Shown here: in pieces, positions 1 through 9,530 of the stretch
Layout: every line of letters starts with the position of its first letter
Numbering within the stretch: the stretch's first letter is position 1
Assembly (NCBI RefSeq): GCF_947492365.1
Contig: NZ_CANLMB010000001.1
Coordinates: 1,054,001 to 1,118,000, forward strand
Direction: 5' to 3'
From: an uncultured Erythrobacter sp.
GTDB taxonomy: Bacteria > Pseudomonadota > Alphaproteobacteria > Sphingomonadales > Sphingomonadaceae
Length of the DNA: 64,000 nt
Translations under genes and position numbers: made by a program
Notes under the pieces: model-generated
The model's database searches: none
The model's input: the letters and a program-made list of their open reading frames with translations, nothing else
Told to the model about the DNA's origin: nothing

Positions 1-177
1 GGTGATCCCGCGCCGAAACCCAAGATGCTCCGCCCCTTCAAGCCAGAAGAAACACGCCGCATCCACATCAGGCAGGTTCGCCCCGATAATGAGCGCGGGC
101 ATGGCAAGGCCGGTCTTCTTCTTCAGACCCGCCTGCCCCATCACAGCGCCGACAAGGCTATGCGTCAGATTATCCAT
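1..177 (-). CDS. YdjM/YbcI-like (DUF457) membrane metal-dependent hydrolase, partial
   Basis: Reading the minus strand from an ATG at 177 gives 59 codons that stay open to the window edge, so only the N-terminus is present. The peptide begins MDNLTHSLVGAVMGQAG and continues to ALIIGANLPDVDAACFF. The DxLTHxLxG start followed by a LPDxD motif near residue 45 is the signature of the YdjM/YbcI family (LexA-binding inner-membrane-associated putative hydrolase, DUF457). The His and Asp residues are the proposed metal ligands, and the proteins sit in the inner membrane with several helices. Their substrate is not established. The gene is divergent from the esterase gene, and the 97-base gap between them should hold both promoters. 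The family call is good but the function remains unknown. Confidence 0.75.
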   Translation of the reverse strand, partial: MDNLTHSLVGAVMGQAGLKKKTGLAMPALIIGANLPDVDAACFFWLEGAEHLGFRRGIT

Positions 178-274
178 GAGGTTTTGCCTAGCGCGCGCTT
201 TTCGTTCGGTCAAAGCAAGTGGCATTGCCCGCGCATTTGCATTAGCGAGGGCGCGACACGGGAGAGAGCAGAAT

Positions 275-1225
275 ATGACCGAGACCACCCCCTATATCCG
301 CCCTGACATGAAGGCCTTCCTCGATGCGCTGACAGCGATGGGAGGACCAGCATTGGCGGATATGTCTCTGGCTGAGGCGCGCGCGTCCTATGTCGCGCTG
401 CACGGTATGGCAGACCGGCCCGCGCGCACTATGGCGGTTATCCGCGATCTGACTTGCCCCGGTCCCGCCGGAGACATTCCCCTGCGGCTTTACGATACGC
501 GCGAGAGCCGCGAGCCCGGTCCGGTTATCACATTCTATCACGGCGGCGGCTTTGTGATTGGCGACCTCGACACGCATCACAGCCTCTGCACCGAAATCGC
601 GACATTGATGGACTTGCCGTTGGTGGCGGTCGATTACCGGCGCGCTCCTGAGCACCCCTTCCCCGCAGCGATCGAGGATTGCGAGGCGGCGACGCGCTGG
701 ATCGCCTCTTCACCCGAAGCTTTGGGCCGCGCGGCGACGGGTATCATCACCATAGGCGACAGCGCGGGCGGCACAGCGACCATTGCGGTTGGCCAGCTGT
801 TCGCAAAGGACGCCGCAGCCGTGCCGGTTGTGCTGCAAGTGCCGATCTTCCCGCTCGCCAGCGACGCGATAGGTTCGGCAAGTCTGGAGCAGTTCGAAGA
901 TGGCTTTGTGCTGTCCAAAGCCGCCATCGAGTTCTTCGATGCTGCCTACGCCGCCGACCGCAGCGATCCGCGCGGCTTCCCCATTCTGGGAGACCACACA
1001 AGCGCCCCGCCCACAGTGCTCGCCACCGCCAGCCTCGATCCGATCCGCGATTCGGGTCGCGACTATGCCAAAGCGCTGGCAGATGCGGGTGCAGATTTTA
1101 CCTTCTTGGAGATGAAGGGCGTGACCCACTCTTTCACCAATCTGCGGCAGGCAGTGCCCAGCACTCAGGGTGATCTTGAGCGCGTGATCGCAGCGATGAA
1201 GCTGATGCTCGGAGATGCCAGTTGA
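275..1225 (+). CDS. Alpha/beta hydrolase, HSL-family carboxylesterase
   Basis: A 316-residue esterase of the hormone-sensitive lipase (family IV) group, expected to hydrolyse short acyl esters in the cytoplasm. The oxyanion-hole motif HGGG starts at residue 89, the nucleophile elbow is GDSAGG with Ser163, the acid is Asp255 in SLDP and the base is His285 in THSF, so the triad is complete and correctly spaced. The ATG at 275 was chosen because GGAGAG lies about ten bases upstream; the frame extends further upstream, but that part overlaps the divergent neighbour's 5' end and looks non-coding. Its TGA overlaps the TTG start of rppH, so the two are probably cotranscribed. The natural substrate cannot be read from the sequence. 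Confidence 0.9.
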   Translation: MTETTPYIRPDMKAFLDALTAMGGPALADMSLAEARASYVALHGMADRPARTMAVIRDLTCPGPAGDIPLRLYDTRESREPGPVITFYHGGGFVIGDLDTHHSLCTEIATLMDLPLVAVDYRRAPEHPFPAAIEDCEAATRWIASSPEALGRAATGIITIGDSAGGTATIAVGQLFAKDAAAVPVVLQVPIFPLASDAIGSASLEQFEDGFVLSKAAIEFFDAAYAADRSDPRGFPILGDHTSAPPTVLATASLDPIRDSGRDYAKALADAGADFTFLEMKGVTHSFTNLRQAVPSTQGDLERVIAAMKLMLGDAS

Positions 1226-1695
1226 GCGATCTTCCCTACCGCCCCTGCGCAGGCTTCATGCTGGTCAATGCGGCAGGCCAGGTCTTTGTTGGCGAACGGA
1301 TAGATCCCAGCGCGCATGGTTTCTGGCAGATGCCCCAAGGCGGGATCGACGAGGGCGAGGACCCCGAAACCGCTGCGCTGCGCGAGCTGGAAGAAGAGAC
1401 GGGGATCGCATCGCATCTGGTCGAGATGATCGCCCCCGCCTCAAGACCGTTCACCTACGACCTACCGCCCGAACTGCTTGGCAAGGTGTGGAAGGGCAAA
1501 TATCGCGGGCAAGTGCAGCACTGGTATCTCGGGCGGTTCCTCGGCACTGATGCCGACGTGAACCTCTCCGCGCATAATCCGGCTGAGTTCGCCGCATTCC
1601 GCTGGGTCGAGCCGGCGCAGTTGCCCGATCTGATCGTGCCGTTCAAACGCGATGTCTACGCGGCGCTTGTCGAGGAATTCACGCCGCTGATCTAG
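1222..1695 (+). CDS. rppH: RNA pyrophosphohydrolase RppH
   Basis: A 157-residue Nudix hydrolase. The family removes pyrophosphate from the 5' triphosphate end of mRNA, which opens the transcript to RNase E-type decay. The Nudix box spans residues 40-62 and has every key residue (GX5E, then RELEEETGI). The N-terminus YRPCAGFMLVN and the FWQMPQGGID stretch are typical of RppH rather than of MutT or ADP-ribose pyrophosphatases, and the length is usual. The start is a TTG overlapping the esterase stop; GGAG seven bases upstream supports it and there is no better ATG. It is translationally coupled to the esterase and ends 12 bases before the convergent GST gene. Confidence 0.93.
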   Translation: MSDLPYRPCAGFMLVNAAGQVFVGERIDPSAHGFWQMPQGGIDEGEDPETAALRELEEETGIASHLVEMIAPASRPFTYDLPPELLGKVWKGKYRGQVQHWYLGRFLGTDADVNLSAHNPAEFAAFRWVEPAQLPDLIVPFKRDVYAALVEEFTPLI

Positions 1696-1707
1696 GAGCA
1701 CGTGGCT

Positions 1708-2388
1708 CTAATTGGTGAAGCGGAATGTGATCCGCTCGCGGTCATCCTTCGCGCGTGCAGACTTAAAGGCAGAACGCGCTTCGATCCGTTCAAACCATGC
1801 ATGGATGTTCGGATAACCGCGGTCGAATACCCCTTTGTCGCGCGCGGCATACATGGGGTAGACCAGCGTGATATCGGCTCCGGTAAGGTAGTCGCCGCCA
1901 AAGAAAGCTTGCTTGCCCAGATCCTCTTCCATCAGATTGAGCAAAGCTTCGTTGCGCGGGTTCAGGAACATTTTGCGCACCTGCCCGAACACCGATTTGA
2001 GCAGCGAGCTGATTGGCCACGGAGCGCGTGTTTCCAGCAGGCCCAGCACCATGGCAATGCTCTGCAAAGGCATGAACGAGCCAGGCGCAGCATGATACCA
2101 GAATAGATGCCGTGCACGATCCTTGTCGCCTGGATCGGGTGCAAGAGTGCTGTCGGGGTGCGAATCGAGCACGTAGTCAATGATCGCATTGCTCTCTGCC
2201 AGAACCAGCGTGCCGATAGTCACAACCGGCGCGGTGCCGAGCGGCGAAAGCGCCTTGTAATCGGAGGGTGCGAGGTTGGTTTCGGGATCGCGATTGTAGA
2301 GCTTCAGCTCATAAGGCTCGCCCAATTCCTCAAGCAGCCAGAGTATGCGGAAACTTTGCGAATATTCGAGGTGGTGAAGCGTCAGCAT
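1708..2388 (-). CDS. Glutathione S-transferase family protein
   Basis: 226 residues with the two-domain cytosolic GST plan. The N-terminal thioredoxin-like domain (about 1-80) carries the cis-Pro segment GTAPVV and the glutathione gamma-glutamyl contact in LAESNAI. The rest is a helical C-terminal domain with a GADITL motif. Such proteins conjugate or reduce glutathione adducts, but substrate specificity cannot be predicted here. A Ser at residue 10 (EYSQSFR) could be the thiol-activating residue. It is the last gene of a minus-strand series and its stop faces that of rppH across 12 bases. Confidence 0.88.
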   Translation of the reverse strand: MLTLHHLEYSQSFRILWLLEELGEPYELKLYNRDPETNLAPSDYKALSPLGTAPVVTIGTLVLAESNAIIDYVLDSHPDSTLAPDPGDKDRARHLFWYHAAPGSFMPLQSIAMVLGLLETRAPWPISSLLKSVFGQVRKMFLNPRNEALLNLMEEDLGKQAFFGGDYLTGADITLVYPMYAARDKGVFDRGYPNIHAWFERIEARSAFKSARAKDDRERITFRFTN

Positions 2389-2403
2389 TGTTGCAGCCTT
2401 CTG

Positions 2404-2898
2404 TCAGTTAGCCGCAGGTCCATCCTCGGCCGTTTCAGCCGCGAGACGCGCGGGCGGTCCTTCGGCGATGCGGGCTTGCAGCGCGAGCGTTTCGGGACAA
2501 TTGATCCCGCACAGGCTTTCGAGCCGGGCGAGATTGCGCTGCGCCTTTTCAAGCGCGCCTTTCTCGACCAGCGCTTCGCCCTCGCCCGAAATTGCAGCGA
2601 AATTGCCCGGATCGCGGGTCAACGCTTCGCGGTAATAGGTGATCGCCTTGCCTTGCAGCCCTTCGCGGCGCGAAGCCTGTGCCAGCTCGATCAGGATCGG
2701 CGTGTAGCCCGGATCGACGGTGAACGCGGCCTCAAACGCGTCGATCGCGGCCTGCGTGTCGCCTGCTTCAAGAGCGGCGCGACCTTCGGCAATCAGCATC
2801 GCTGCACGCGGTTCGGGAGCGCGATCATCGGCAACAGAAACGCTCGCCGTGGTGGCGAGAAACAGCGAGAGGGCAGCGGCTGCGGGCGCGAAACGCAT
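2404..2898 (-). CDS. Exported tetratricopeptide-repeat protein
   Basis: 164 residues. The start was set at 2898 because AAGGAG sits about seven bases upstream of this ATG and the peptide then opens with a clean signal sequence, MRFAPAAAALSLFLATTA with probable cleavage before ADD. A longer in-frame version starting at 2979 would bury the signal and overlap rsmB. The mature part contains about three TPR units (residues 35-140), including GRAALEAGDTQAAIDAFEAA and a YYREALTRDPGN helix pair. A periplasmic scaffold role is likely but no partner is identifiable. It follows rsmB by 77 bases on the same strand. Two Cys residues (LCGINC) near residue 130 could form a disulfide. Confidence 0.8.
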   Translation of the reverse strand: MRFAPAAAALSLFLATTASVSVADDRAPEPRAAMLIAEGRAALEAGDTQAAIDAFEAAFTVDPGYTPILIELAQASRREGLQGKAITYYREALTRDPGNFAAISGEGEALVEKGALEKAQRNLARLESLCGINCPETLALQARIAEGPPARLAAETAEDGPAAN

Positions 2899-2975
2899 GA
2901 AAAGCTCCTTGAAACGGTCGAGCCGGAAGGCCTGAGGCTCGCGAGATGTGCTGAGGGCCATAGACCCTAGCGCTA

Positions 2976-4166
2976 TCACGCAGAACGCAGAATGGCGATA
3001 AAAAAGCCGTCCGTGCCGTCATGGAACGGTGTTAAGCGCATTCCCTTAGCGTTCCTGCTCCCGTGTGGCCTTCCAAGAGGTAGTTCTGCCTGTTCAGCCG
3101 TCCAACTTGGGTGGCGTTCCAAGAAAGCCTCGACCCGGTCAGCGCCCTCAGCGTCGAGCAGCGAGCAAGTGATGAAGGCAATCCGCCCGCCGGGCTTTGT
3201 GCATTCCACCGCGATATCAAGCACATGATCCTGCAAGTCTGCGAAACGTTCGAGGCGTTTGGGCGTGAGCCGCCACTTCGCCTCAGGCTTGCGCCGCCAT
3301 GTGCCGGTTCCCGAACACGGAGCGTCAACCAGCACCAGATCGGCGCGCTGGCGCAGGTCGGACAGTGCTTCCATCTCAGCTTTGGGATTGAGCACGCGCC
3401 GCGTCGTATTGGTCAGGCCCGCGCGCTCCGATCTCGGACCCAGTAGGCCAAGACGGCGGGCGTCAGTGTCGCAAGCGATCAACTCGCCGGTGTTCTGCAT
3501 CGCGGCGGCGAGCGCGATAGTCTTGCCACCTGCCCCTGCGCACAGATCAATCACTGTTTCGCCGGGCTGCGCAGCCGCGGCGAGGCAGGCAAGCTGGCTG
3601 CCGTGGTCCTGCACTTCGATTTGTCCGGAGCGGTAGGCCTCCCATTGCTCGACCTGCGTGCCCGCTTCGAAGCGCAGACCTGCTGGCGCGGCAAGGTGCT
3701 CGCCCGCGACTGGCAGTTCGAGCAAGTCGCGCTCTGCCTTGAGCGTGTTCACCCGGCAATCGAGCGGCGCGCGGCCCAGCATCGCGGCTTGTTCCTCGGC
3801 GGAAACGCCCGATTTGTCGAGCGCCTCGACCAGCCATTGCGGAGCCACGCCGTGCTTCGCCGGTTTCTCGTGTTTGCCAATACGCGGCGGGCCATGGGCC
3901 GAGCTGTCGAACAGCTCGGCAATGGCGGGATCGCTCTCTGCCAGCGCTAGCATCGCGGTGCGGCCAGTCGTAGGCACTTCGCTGCATTCGCGGATCGCGC
4001 GATAGACCAACTCGCGCACTGCCCGCCGGTCCTTCGATCCGGCATAGCGACGCTGTTTGAAATAGGCCGCGATCAGCCGGTCGGCGGGCGCACCGACGCT
4101 TTTGGCTCCTTCAATGGTCTGGTCGAGCAGCTCAATCGCCGCTTGCACGCGCGCTGAGGGGGTCAT
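2976..4166 (-). CDS. rsmB: 16S rRNA m5C methyltransferase, RsmB family
   Basis: 396 residues. The N-terminal part (1-100) resembles the NusB-like RNA-binding domain of RsmB and the rest is the SAM-dependent methyltransferase fold. The SAM site is DLCAGAGGKT at 207-216. Both catalytic cysteines of m5C RNA methyltransferases are present: Cys284 in DAPCSGTGTWRRKPE (releases the product) and Cys334 in ITCSL (attacks C6 of the cytosine). RsmB methylates C967 of E. coli 16S rRNA. Other RsmB/RsmF family members share these motifs, so the exact target is inferred. It lies nine bases downstream of guaB on the same strand and is probably cotranscribed with it. Confidence 0.88.
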   Translation of the reverse strand: MTPSARVQAAIELLDQTIEGAKSVGAPADRLIAAYFKQRRYAGSKDRRAVRELVYRAIRECSEVPTTGRTAMLALAESDPAIAELFDSSAHGPPRIGKHEKPAKHGVAPQWLVEALDKSGVSAEEQAAMLGRAPLDCRVNTLKAERDLLELPVAGEHLAAPAGLRFEAGTQVEQWEAYRSGQIEVQDHGSQLACLAAAAQPGETVIDLCAGAGGKTIALAAAMQNTGELIACDTDARRLGLLGPRSERAGLTNTTRRVLNPKAEMEALSDLRQRADLVLVDAPCSGTGTWRRKPEAKWRLTPKRLERFADLQDHVLDIAVECTKPGGRIAFITCSLLDAEGADRVEAFLERHPSWTAEQAELPLGRPHGSRNAKGMRLTPFHDGTDGFFIAILRSA

Positions 4167-4175
4167 CGGACGGTT

Positions 4176-5717
<1,542 letters not shown>

Positions 5718-5728
5718 CTATCGACGGC

Positions 5729-7207
5729 CTATTGCGCCGAAAGCGGATAAAGTGTGGTGCTGGCGACACGGCGCACCAGTTCCTCGTGCAGCAACAGATC
5801 GTCGATGGCCCCGCCCAGCTCGATCCGCGAGATCTCGTCCGAAGGGCGGTGATAGTGGCTCGAAAGATAGGGGCCGAGGGTAATCTCGGACCCGAATGCA
5901 GTCGAAAGGAACACAGCCGGCACGCCTTTTTCGAGCAGAGCCCAACCATCCTGACGGCGCACAAAGCTTTCGGCGAACTCGCGGTTTCCTAGCGTGCGAC
6001 CGCTTTCCTCCATCACTTGCAGGATGACTGGATCGAGCGGGGTGCGCCCTTCCCCAACAAAGCCGACCGGGCCGCCCATGGGGGCAACCGCGACTGTGTC
6101 AAAATTGAAGGCGGCGACGATGCTTTCCAGCGGCATTGGCGGCGCTTCTGCAAAGGCGCGCGCGCCGAGTAGTCCCGACTCCTCTGCGCTAGTGGCGATT
6201 ACATAGATGTCACGGTCATGCGGGCCATTTGCGATAAGCCTGCGCGATAGTTCCAGCATCACAGCGATCCCGCTCGCATTGTCGATCGCGCCGTTGCAGA
6301 TGACGTCCTCGGCTCCTTCGCTACCGCATTCGCCCAGATGGTCCCAGTGAGCGAGCAGCAGAACCGCGCCTGCGTCCGGCACTGCGCCGGGGAGCAGGCC
6401 GATCACGTTGGAGCTGGAAAATTCGCGCTTCGCTGTGCGGGCGTCGATGGCAATGGTTGCCTCGAGCACTTGCGGTGCGAATTCTTCAGCTCTCGTCGCT
6501 TCGACCAGCGCGGACCAAGTGCCATCGGGAAAGGCCTGCTCCATCACGGAGGCCGTGACAAAGGCAGTCAGGCGGTCGGTGGCTTCGCTTGCCAGCAATA
6601 GCTGCTCGCGTCCGTATGCGCGGCGAACATTTGTGATGGACTCTTCGTTTTCAACCACGGTGATGATTGCGGCCGGATTGGCCTCGAACAGGGTAGCGCG
6701 GCGGCGCGGGCTGACGCCGGGCTCACCCAGCATCACCACGATCTTTCCAGTGATGCTTTCAGGCGCGACGCTCCGCGCCTCGGTGCCCACAAAGACAACT
6801 TCGACCCCGTCGATCAGCGCACGGCGGCTGCCAGAAAAAGCGGACCCGCTGCTTTCGGGAACCACCACTTCACCGCGATTGGTGCGCACGATGATGCGCG
6901 ATTCAAGCGCCTGCGTGCTCACCAGATCGACCGGCGCGCGCCATGCGCTGCCCGGATCGTTGGTGCCTGACTGGAAACCGGCCAGCTCCAGCTGCTCGAT
7001 TATGTGAGCGACCGTCAGTTCTTCCCCTGGCGTTCCGGGTCGGCGTCCGCCGAATTCATCGCTGGCGAGCAGCGATATGTCCCGCATCAGATTGGCTTCG
7101 ATCAGGTCGCGCTCAGGGGTCGGCGCAACGGCGAGCGGCGCTTTGGCGCATGCACCAAGCGCGAGGGCCGCGCATGCGGCGAGAATTAGCCCCCCTGCCC
7201 GCATCAT
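5729..7207 (-). CDS. M28-family zinc peptidase, lipoprotein
   Basis: 492 residues. The N-terminus has a lipoprotein signal ending LALGAC (Cys20), so it should be anchored in the outer or inner membrane facing the periplasm. A PA-type insert may occupy about 120-230. The M28 zinc-peptidase core follows: His287 and Asp289 in AHWDHLG, Asp309 in NGAIDNASG and Glu342-Glu343 in SAEESG, the usual two-zinc ligands plus the general base. Such enzymes are mostly aminopeptidases. Its ATG overlaps the stop of the hydroxybutyrate dehydrogenase gene (ATGA), so it is translationally coupled to it. A link between the two functions is not obvious. Confidence 0.9.
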   Translation of the reverse strand: MMRAGGLILAACAALALGACAKAPLAVAPTPERDLIEANLMRDISLLASDEFGGRRPGTPGEELTVAHIIEQLELAGFQSGTNDPGSAWRAPVDLVSTQALESRIIVRTNRGEVVVPESSGSAFSGSRRALIDGVEVVFVGTEARSVAPESITGKIVVMLGEPGVSPRRRATLFEANPAAIITVVENEESITNVRRAYGREQLLLASEATDRLTAFVTASVMEQAFPDGTWSALVEATRAEEFAPQVLEATIAIDARTAKREFSSSNVIGLLPGAVPDAGAVLLLAHWDHLGECGSEGAEDVICNGAIDNASGIAVMLELSRRLIANGPHDRDIYVIATSAEESGLLGARAFAEAPPMPLESIVAAFNFDTVAVAPMGGPVGFVGEGRTPLDPVILQVMEESGRTLGNREFAESFVRRQDGWALLEKGVPAVFLSTAFGSEITLGPYLSSHYHRPSDEISRIELGGAIDDLLLHEELVRRVASTTLYPLSAQ

Positions 7208-7956
7208 TCGGCGGTCCAGCCCCCGTCGATGCTCCAGTTTGCACCGGTCACATTGCCCGCTTCTTCACGGCACAAAAACACCGCCAGCGCGCCGATTTCG
7301 CTGGGTTGGACAAACTTCTTGGTCGGTTGCTTGGCGAGCAGGACATCGTTGATGACCTCCTCGCGCGAAAGGCCGCGCGCTTCCATCGTGTCGGGAATTT
7401 GTCCCTCGATCAACGGCGTCCAGACATAGCCGGGCGAGATGCAGTTGGCCGTTACGCCGGTCTGCGCGAGCTCGAGAGCGACCGTTTTAGTGAAGCCGAC
7501 AATGCCGTGCTTGGAAGCGTTATAAGCGCTTTTAAACGGCGAAGCTGTGAGCGAGTGCGCGCTTGCGGTGTTGATCAGCCGCCCCCAGCCCTTCGCCTTC
7601 ATCCCTTCGACCGCAAGCCGCGTTGTGTGGAACGCAGCGGTGAGGTTAAGGCCAATGATCGCGTCCCATTTGTCTGTCGGGAAATCCTCGACCGGAGAGA
7701 CGTGCTGCATCCCGGCATTGTTGATGAGGATATCGACCGGGCCAACCTCAGCCATCATCGCCTCGATTGCGCCCACATCGAGCAAGTTTGCACCCTGGTG
7801 GCTCGCACCCAGTTCATCGCAAATAGCAGCAATCTCGTCCGCATCGCCAAAGCCGTTGAGCACCACTTCGGCGCCTTCGGCATGGAGCGCGCGCGCCATG
7901 GCGAGGCCAATCCCCGAAGTGGAGCCTGTAATAAGTGCGCGCTTTCCCTTGAGCAT
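7204..7956 (-). CDS. 3-hydroxybutyrate dehydrogenase (SDR)
   Basis: 250 residues of the short-chain dehydrogenase fold. It has the NAD site TGSTSGIG, NNAG, and the catalytic Ser plus YNASK. Family-specific features are the MQHVSPVEDFP loop, NTASAHSLTASPFKSAY, the stretch CISPGYVWTPLIEGQI and the C-terminal SIDGGWTAE, all typical of D-3-hydroxybutyrate dehydrogenase (bdhA/hbdH), which interconverts 3-hydroxybutyrate and acetoacetate. The start at 7956 was preferred over an in-frame ATG at 7974 because AGGAG lies nine bases before it and the protein then begins at the usual MLKGKRALITG. It is coupled to the M28 peptidase gene by an ATGA overlap. A link to the PHA genes near 48-51 kb is possible, but those enzymes look specific for medium chains. 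Confidence 0.9.
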   Translation of the reverse strand: MLKGKRALITGSTSGIGLAMARALHAEGAEVVLNGFGDADEIAAICDELGASHQGANLLDVGAIEAMMAEVGPVDILINNAGMQHVSPVEDFPTDKWDAIIGLNLTAAFHTTRLAVEGMKAKGWGRLINTASAHSLTASPFKSAYNASKHGIVGFTKTVALELAQTGVTANCISPGYVWTPLIEGQIPDTMEARGLSREEVINDVLLAKQPTKKFVQPSEIGALAVFLCREEAGNVTGANWSIDGGWTAE

Positions 7957-8094
7957 TTGTGCCAACTCCTGCATTTTGCTGTTGAAACCGACATTTGCCG
8001 TGCAGCTGGCCCGTGTCCAGTCATTTGCGCGCGGCAGTCAACTAACGCTGGACCGCAAGAGCGGCCGTACATGGTTTGAAGAGGGAAAATTCGC

Positions 8095-8967
8095 ATGCGG
8101 CTCAATCCGTTTGATACCAACAAGATCAAGGTCCGCTCCAGCACAGCAGGCGGCGGAATGCGGCGCGCAGGCGGCGTTGGATGCGGAACCATTGTGATCG
8201 CATTGATTGCCGCGGTGGTCTTCGGGGTCGATCCGGGTCAAACCATCGCGGTCCTTGGCGGCGCGGATCAGCAGCAGGGCGCACCAACATCGCAGTCCGG
8301 CGACCTGACCGAGCAGCAGATTTGCACCAGCGGACCGTACGCGCAGGAAGCCTGCGAAGCGCTGACCAGCCTCAACGAGACATGGGAACCCGAATTCCGC
8401 AGCGCAGGCATCGGTTTCGAACAGCCCGTGCTCGACTTGTATCGCGACGGGCGCGTTTCCACTAAGGGCTGCGGCAATGCGAGCGCGGCGGCGGGCCCGT
8501 TCTACTGCCCGGCTGATTACGGCATCTATATCGACGTGCGCTTCTACGATCAGCTTGCGCAGATCAGCGGAACCGGCGGTGATTTTGCGCGGCTTTATGT
8601 GATCGCGCATGAATATGGCCATCACATCCAGAACCTGACCGGCCTCGCATCGCAGGTCCGCAGCGCGCAAGCCGCCAATCCGCGTCAGGCCAATCAGCTG
8701 CAAGTCAGCATGGAATTGCAGGCCGATTGCTACGCAGGTGTCTGGGCGGGCAAGAACCGCAGGCTGATCGAACGCGGCGATATGGAAGAAGGCCTGCGCG
8801 CCGCCAGCGCCATCGGCGATGACACGATCATGAGCCGCGCCGGACAGCGCATCAGTCCCGAAAACTTCACCCACGGCACCAGCAGGCAGCGCATGGAAGC
8901 GCTCCGGCGAGGTTTGGAGAGCGCCAATGACAGTGTTTGCGACGTCTATTTCGACGATTACCGTTAA
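8095..8967 (+). CDS. YpfJ-type neutral zinc metallopeptidase
   Basis: 290 residues of the PF04228 (YpfJ) family. A Gly/Arg-rich N-terminus (MRLNPFDTN, then GGGMRRAGGVGCG) leads into one transmembrane helix at about 32-45, leaving the catalytic domain in the periplasm. The zinc site is HEYGHHIQ with His172, Glu173 and His176, and the second conserved block ELQADCYAGVWA supplies the remaining ligand. The QQQGAP and CTSGPYAQEAC segments also fit the family. The biological substrate of these peptidases is not known. GAGGG precedes the ATG. The following exported protein gene overlaps its end by 41 bases, suggesting joint expression. Confidence 0.92.
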   Translation: MRLNPFDTNKIKVRSSTAGGGMRRAGGVGCGTIVIALIAAVVFGVDPGQTIAVLGGADQQQGAPTSQSGDLTEQQICTSGPYAQEACEALTSLNETWEPEFRSAGIGFEQPVLDLYRDGRVSTKGCGNASAAAGPFYCPADYGIYIDVRFYDQLAQISGTGGDFARLYVIAHEYGHHIQNLTGLASQVRSAQAANPRQANQLQVSMELQADCYAGVWAGKNRRLIERGDMEEGLRAASAIGDDTIMSRAGQRISPENFTHGTSRQRMEALRRGLESANDSVCDVYFDDYR

Positions 8968-9457
8968 GGCCGCGCTTTCGGCGGCCATGCTGGCGCTTCT
9001 GGCCGCCTCCCCCGCGCATGCCCAGATGCTGGAGGAAGAGCCCGATGTCGAAGACGTCGCGCGTACGCCGCTCGAAGATTTCAACATCGACAGCGACGAC
9101 ATCCCCGAGGTGCTCGTTATCGCGGCGCAAGACCCCTACGCCGCTGACGGTCTAATCAGTTGCAATGACATTGTCGGCGAAGTCGCAGCGCTCGATCAGG
9201 TGCTGGGCGCGGACTTCGATCTGGCAGTGGATGAAGAAGGCCGCCGCATCAGCCGCGGGCGTATCGCGAAAAGTGTGATCGGCTCCTTCGTCCCCTTTCG
9301 CGGGATCGTGCGAGAAGTTTCCGGAGCCAATGCGAGGCGGCGCGAGGTCAACACCGCGATCACCGCAGGCATGGTGCGGCGCGGTTTCCTGAAAGGTCTG
9401 GGACAACAGCGCGGGTGCGACTACCCGGCTTCCCCGCGCCCCGAAGAGGCCGAGTAG
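8927..9457 (+). CDS. Exported hypothetical protein
   Basis: 176 residues that I do not recognise. The first 33 form a signal peptide with a hydrophobic core AALSAAMLALLAASPAHA and predicted cleavage after AHA. The mature protein is acidic at first (LEEEPDVEDVARTPLEDF), then has a mixed segment with two cysteines (ISCNDIV and RGCDYP) that could pair, and a basic stretch SGANARRREVNTAI. It starts inside the zinc-peptidase gene (41-base overlap). The alternative ATG at 8988 would leave too short a signal. It may be a periplasmic partner of the upstream peptidase, but that rests only on the overlap. A hairpin follows 16 bases after the stop. Confidence 0.7.
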   Translation: MTVFATSISTITVKAALSAAMLALLAASPAHAQMLEEEPDVEDVARTPLEDFNIDSDDIPEVLVIAAQDPYAADGLISCNDIVGEVAALDQVLGADFDLAVDEEGRRISRGRIAKSVIGSFVPFRGIVREVSGANARRREVNTAITAGMVRRGFLKGLGQQRGCDYPASPRPEEAE

Positions 9458-9473
9458 CGCGCACAACGAAAAA

Positions 9474-9503
9474 CCGGCGCGACAGGTTAACCCATCGCGC
9501 CGG
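9474..9503 (-). terminator. Rho-independent terminator, best oriented for the blaR1-like gene
   Basis: Perfect 9-base arms CCGGCGCGA (9474-9482) and TCGCGCCGG (9495-9503) enclose a 12-base loop. Read on the minus strand, the stem is followed directly by TTTTTCG, a proper U-tract, so it should end transcripts coming from the blaR1-like gene whose stop is at 9531. On the plus strand the stem is followed only by TCTTCG, so termination of the upstream plus genes would be weaker; it may act both ways because the genes converge here. Confidence 0.8.
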
Positions 9504-9530
9504 TCTTCGCGCCATCTCTAACAGAGAAAG

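Noticed and set aside
8038-9102. 354-codon minus-strand frame over the zinc peptidase
   Set aside because: The plus strand carries the HEYGHH zinc peptidase with all motifs; this frame is its shadow.
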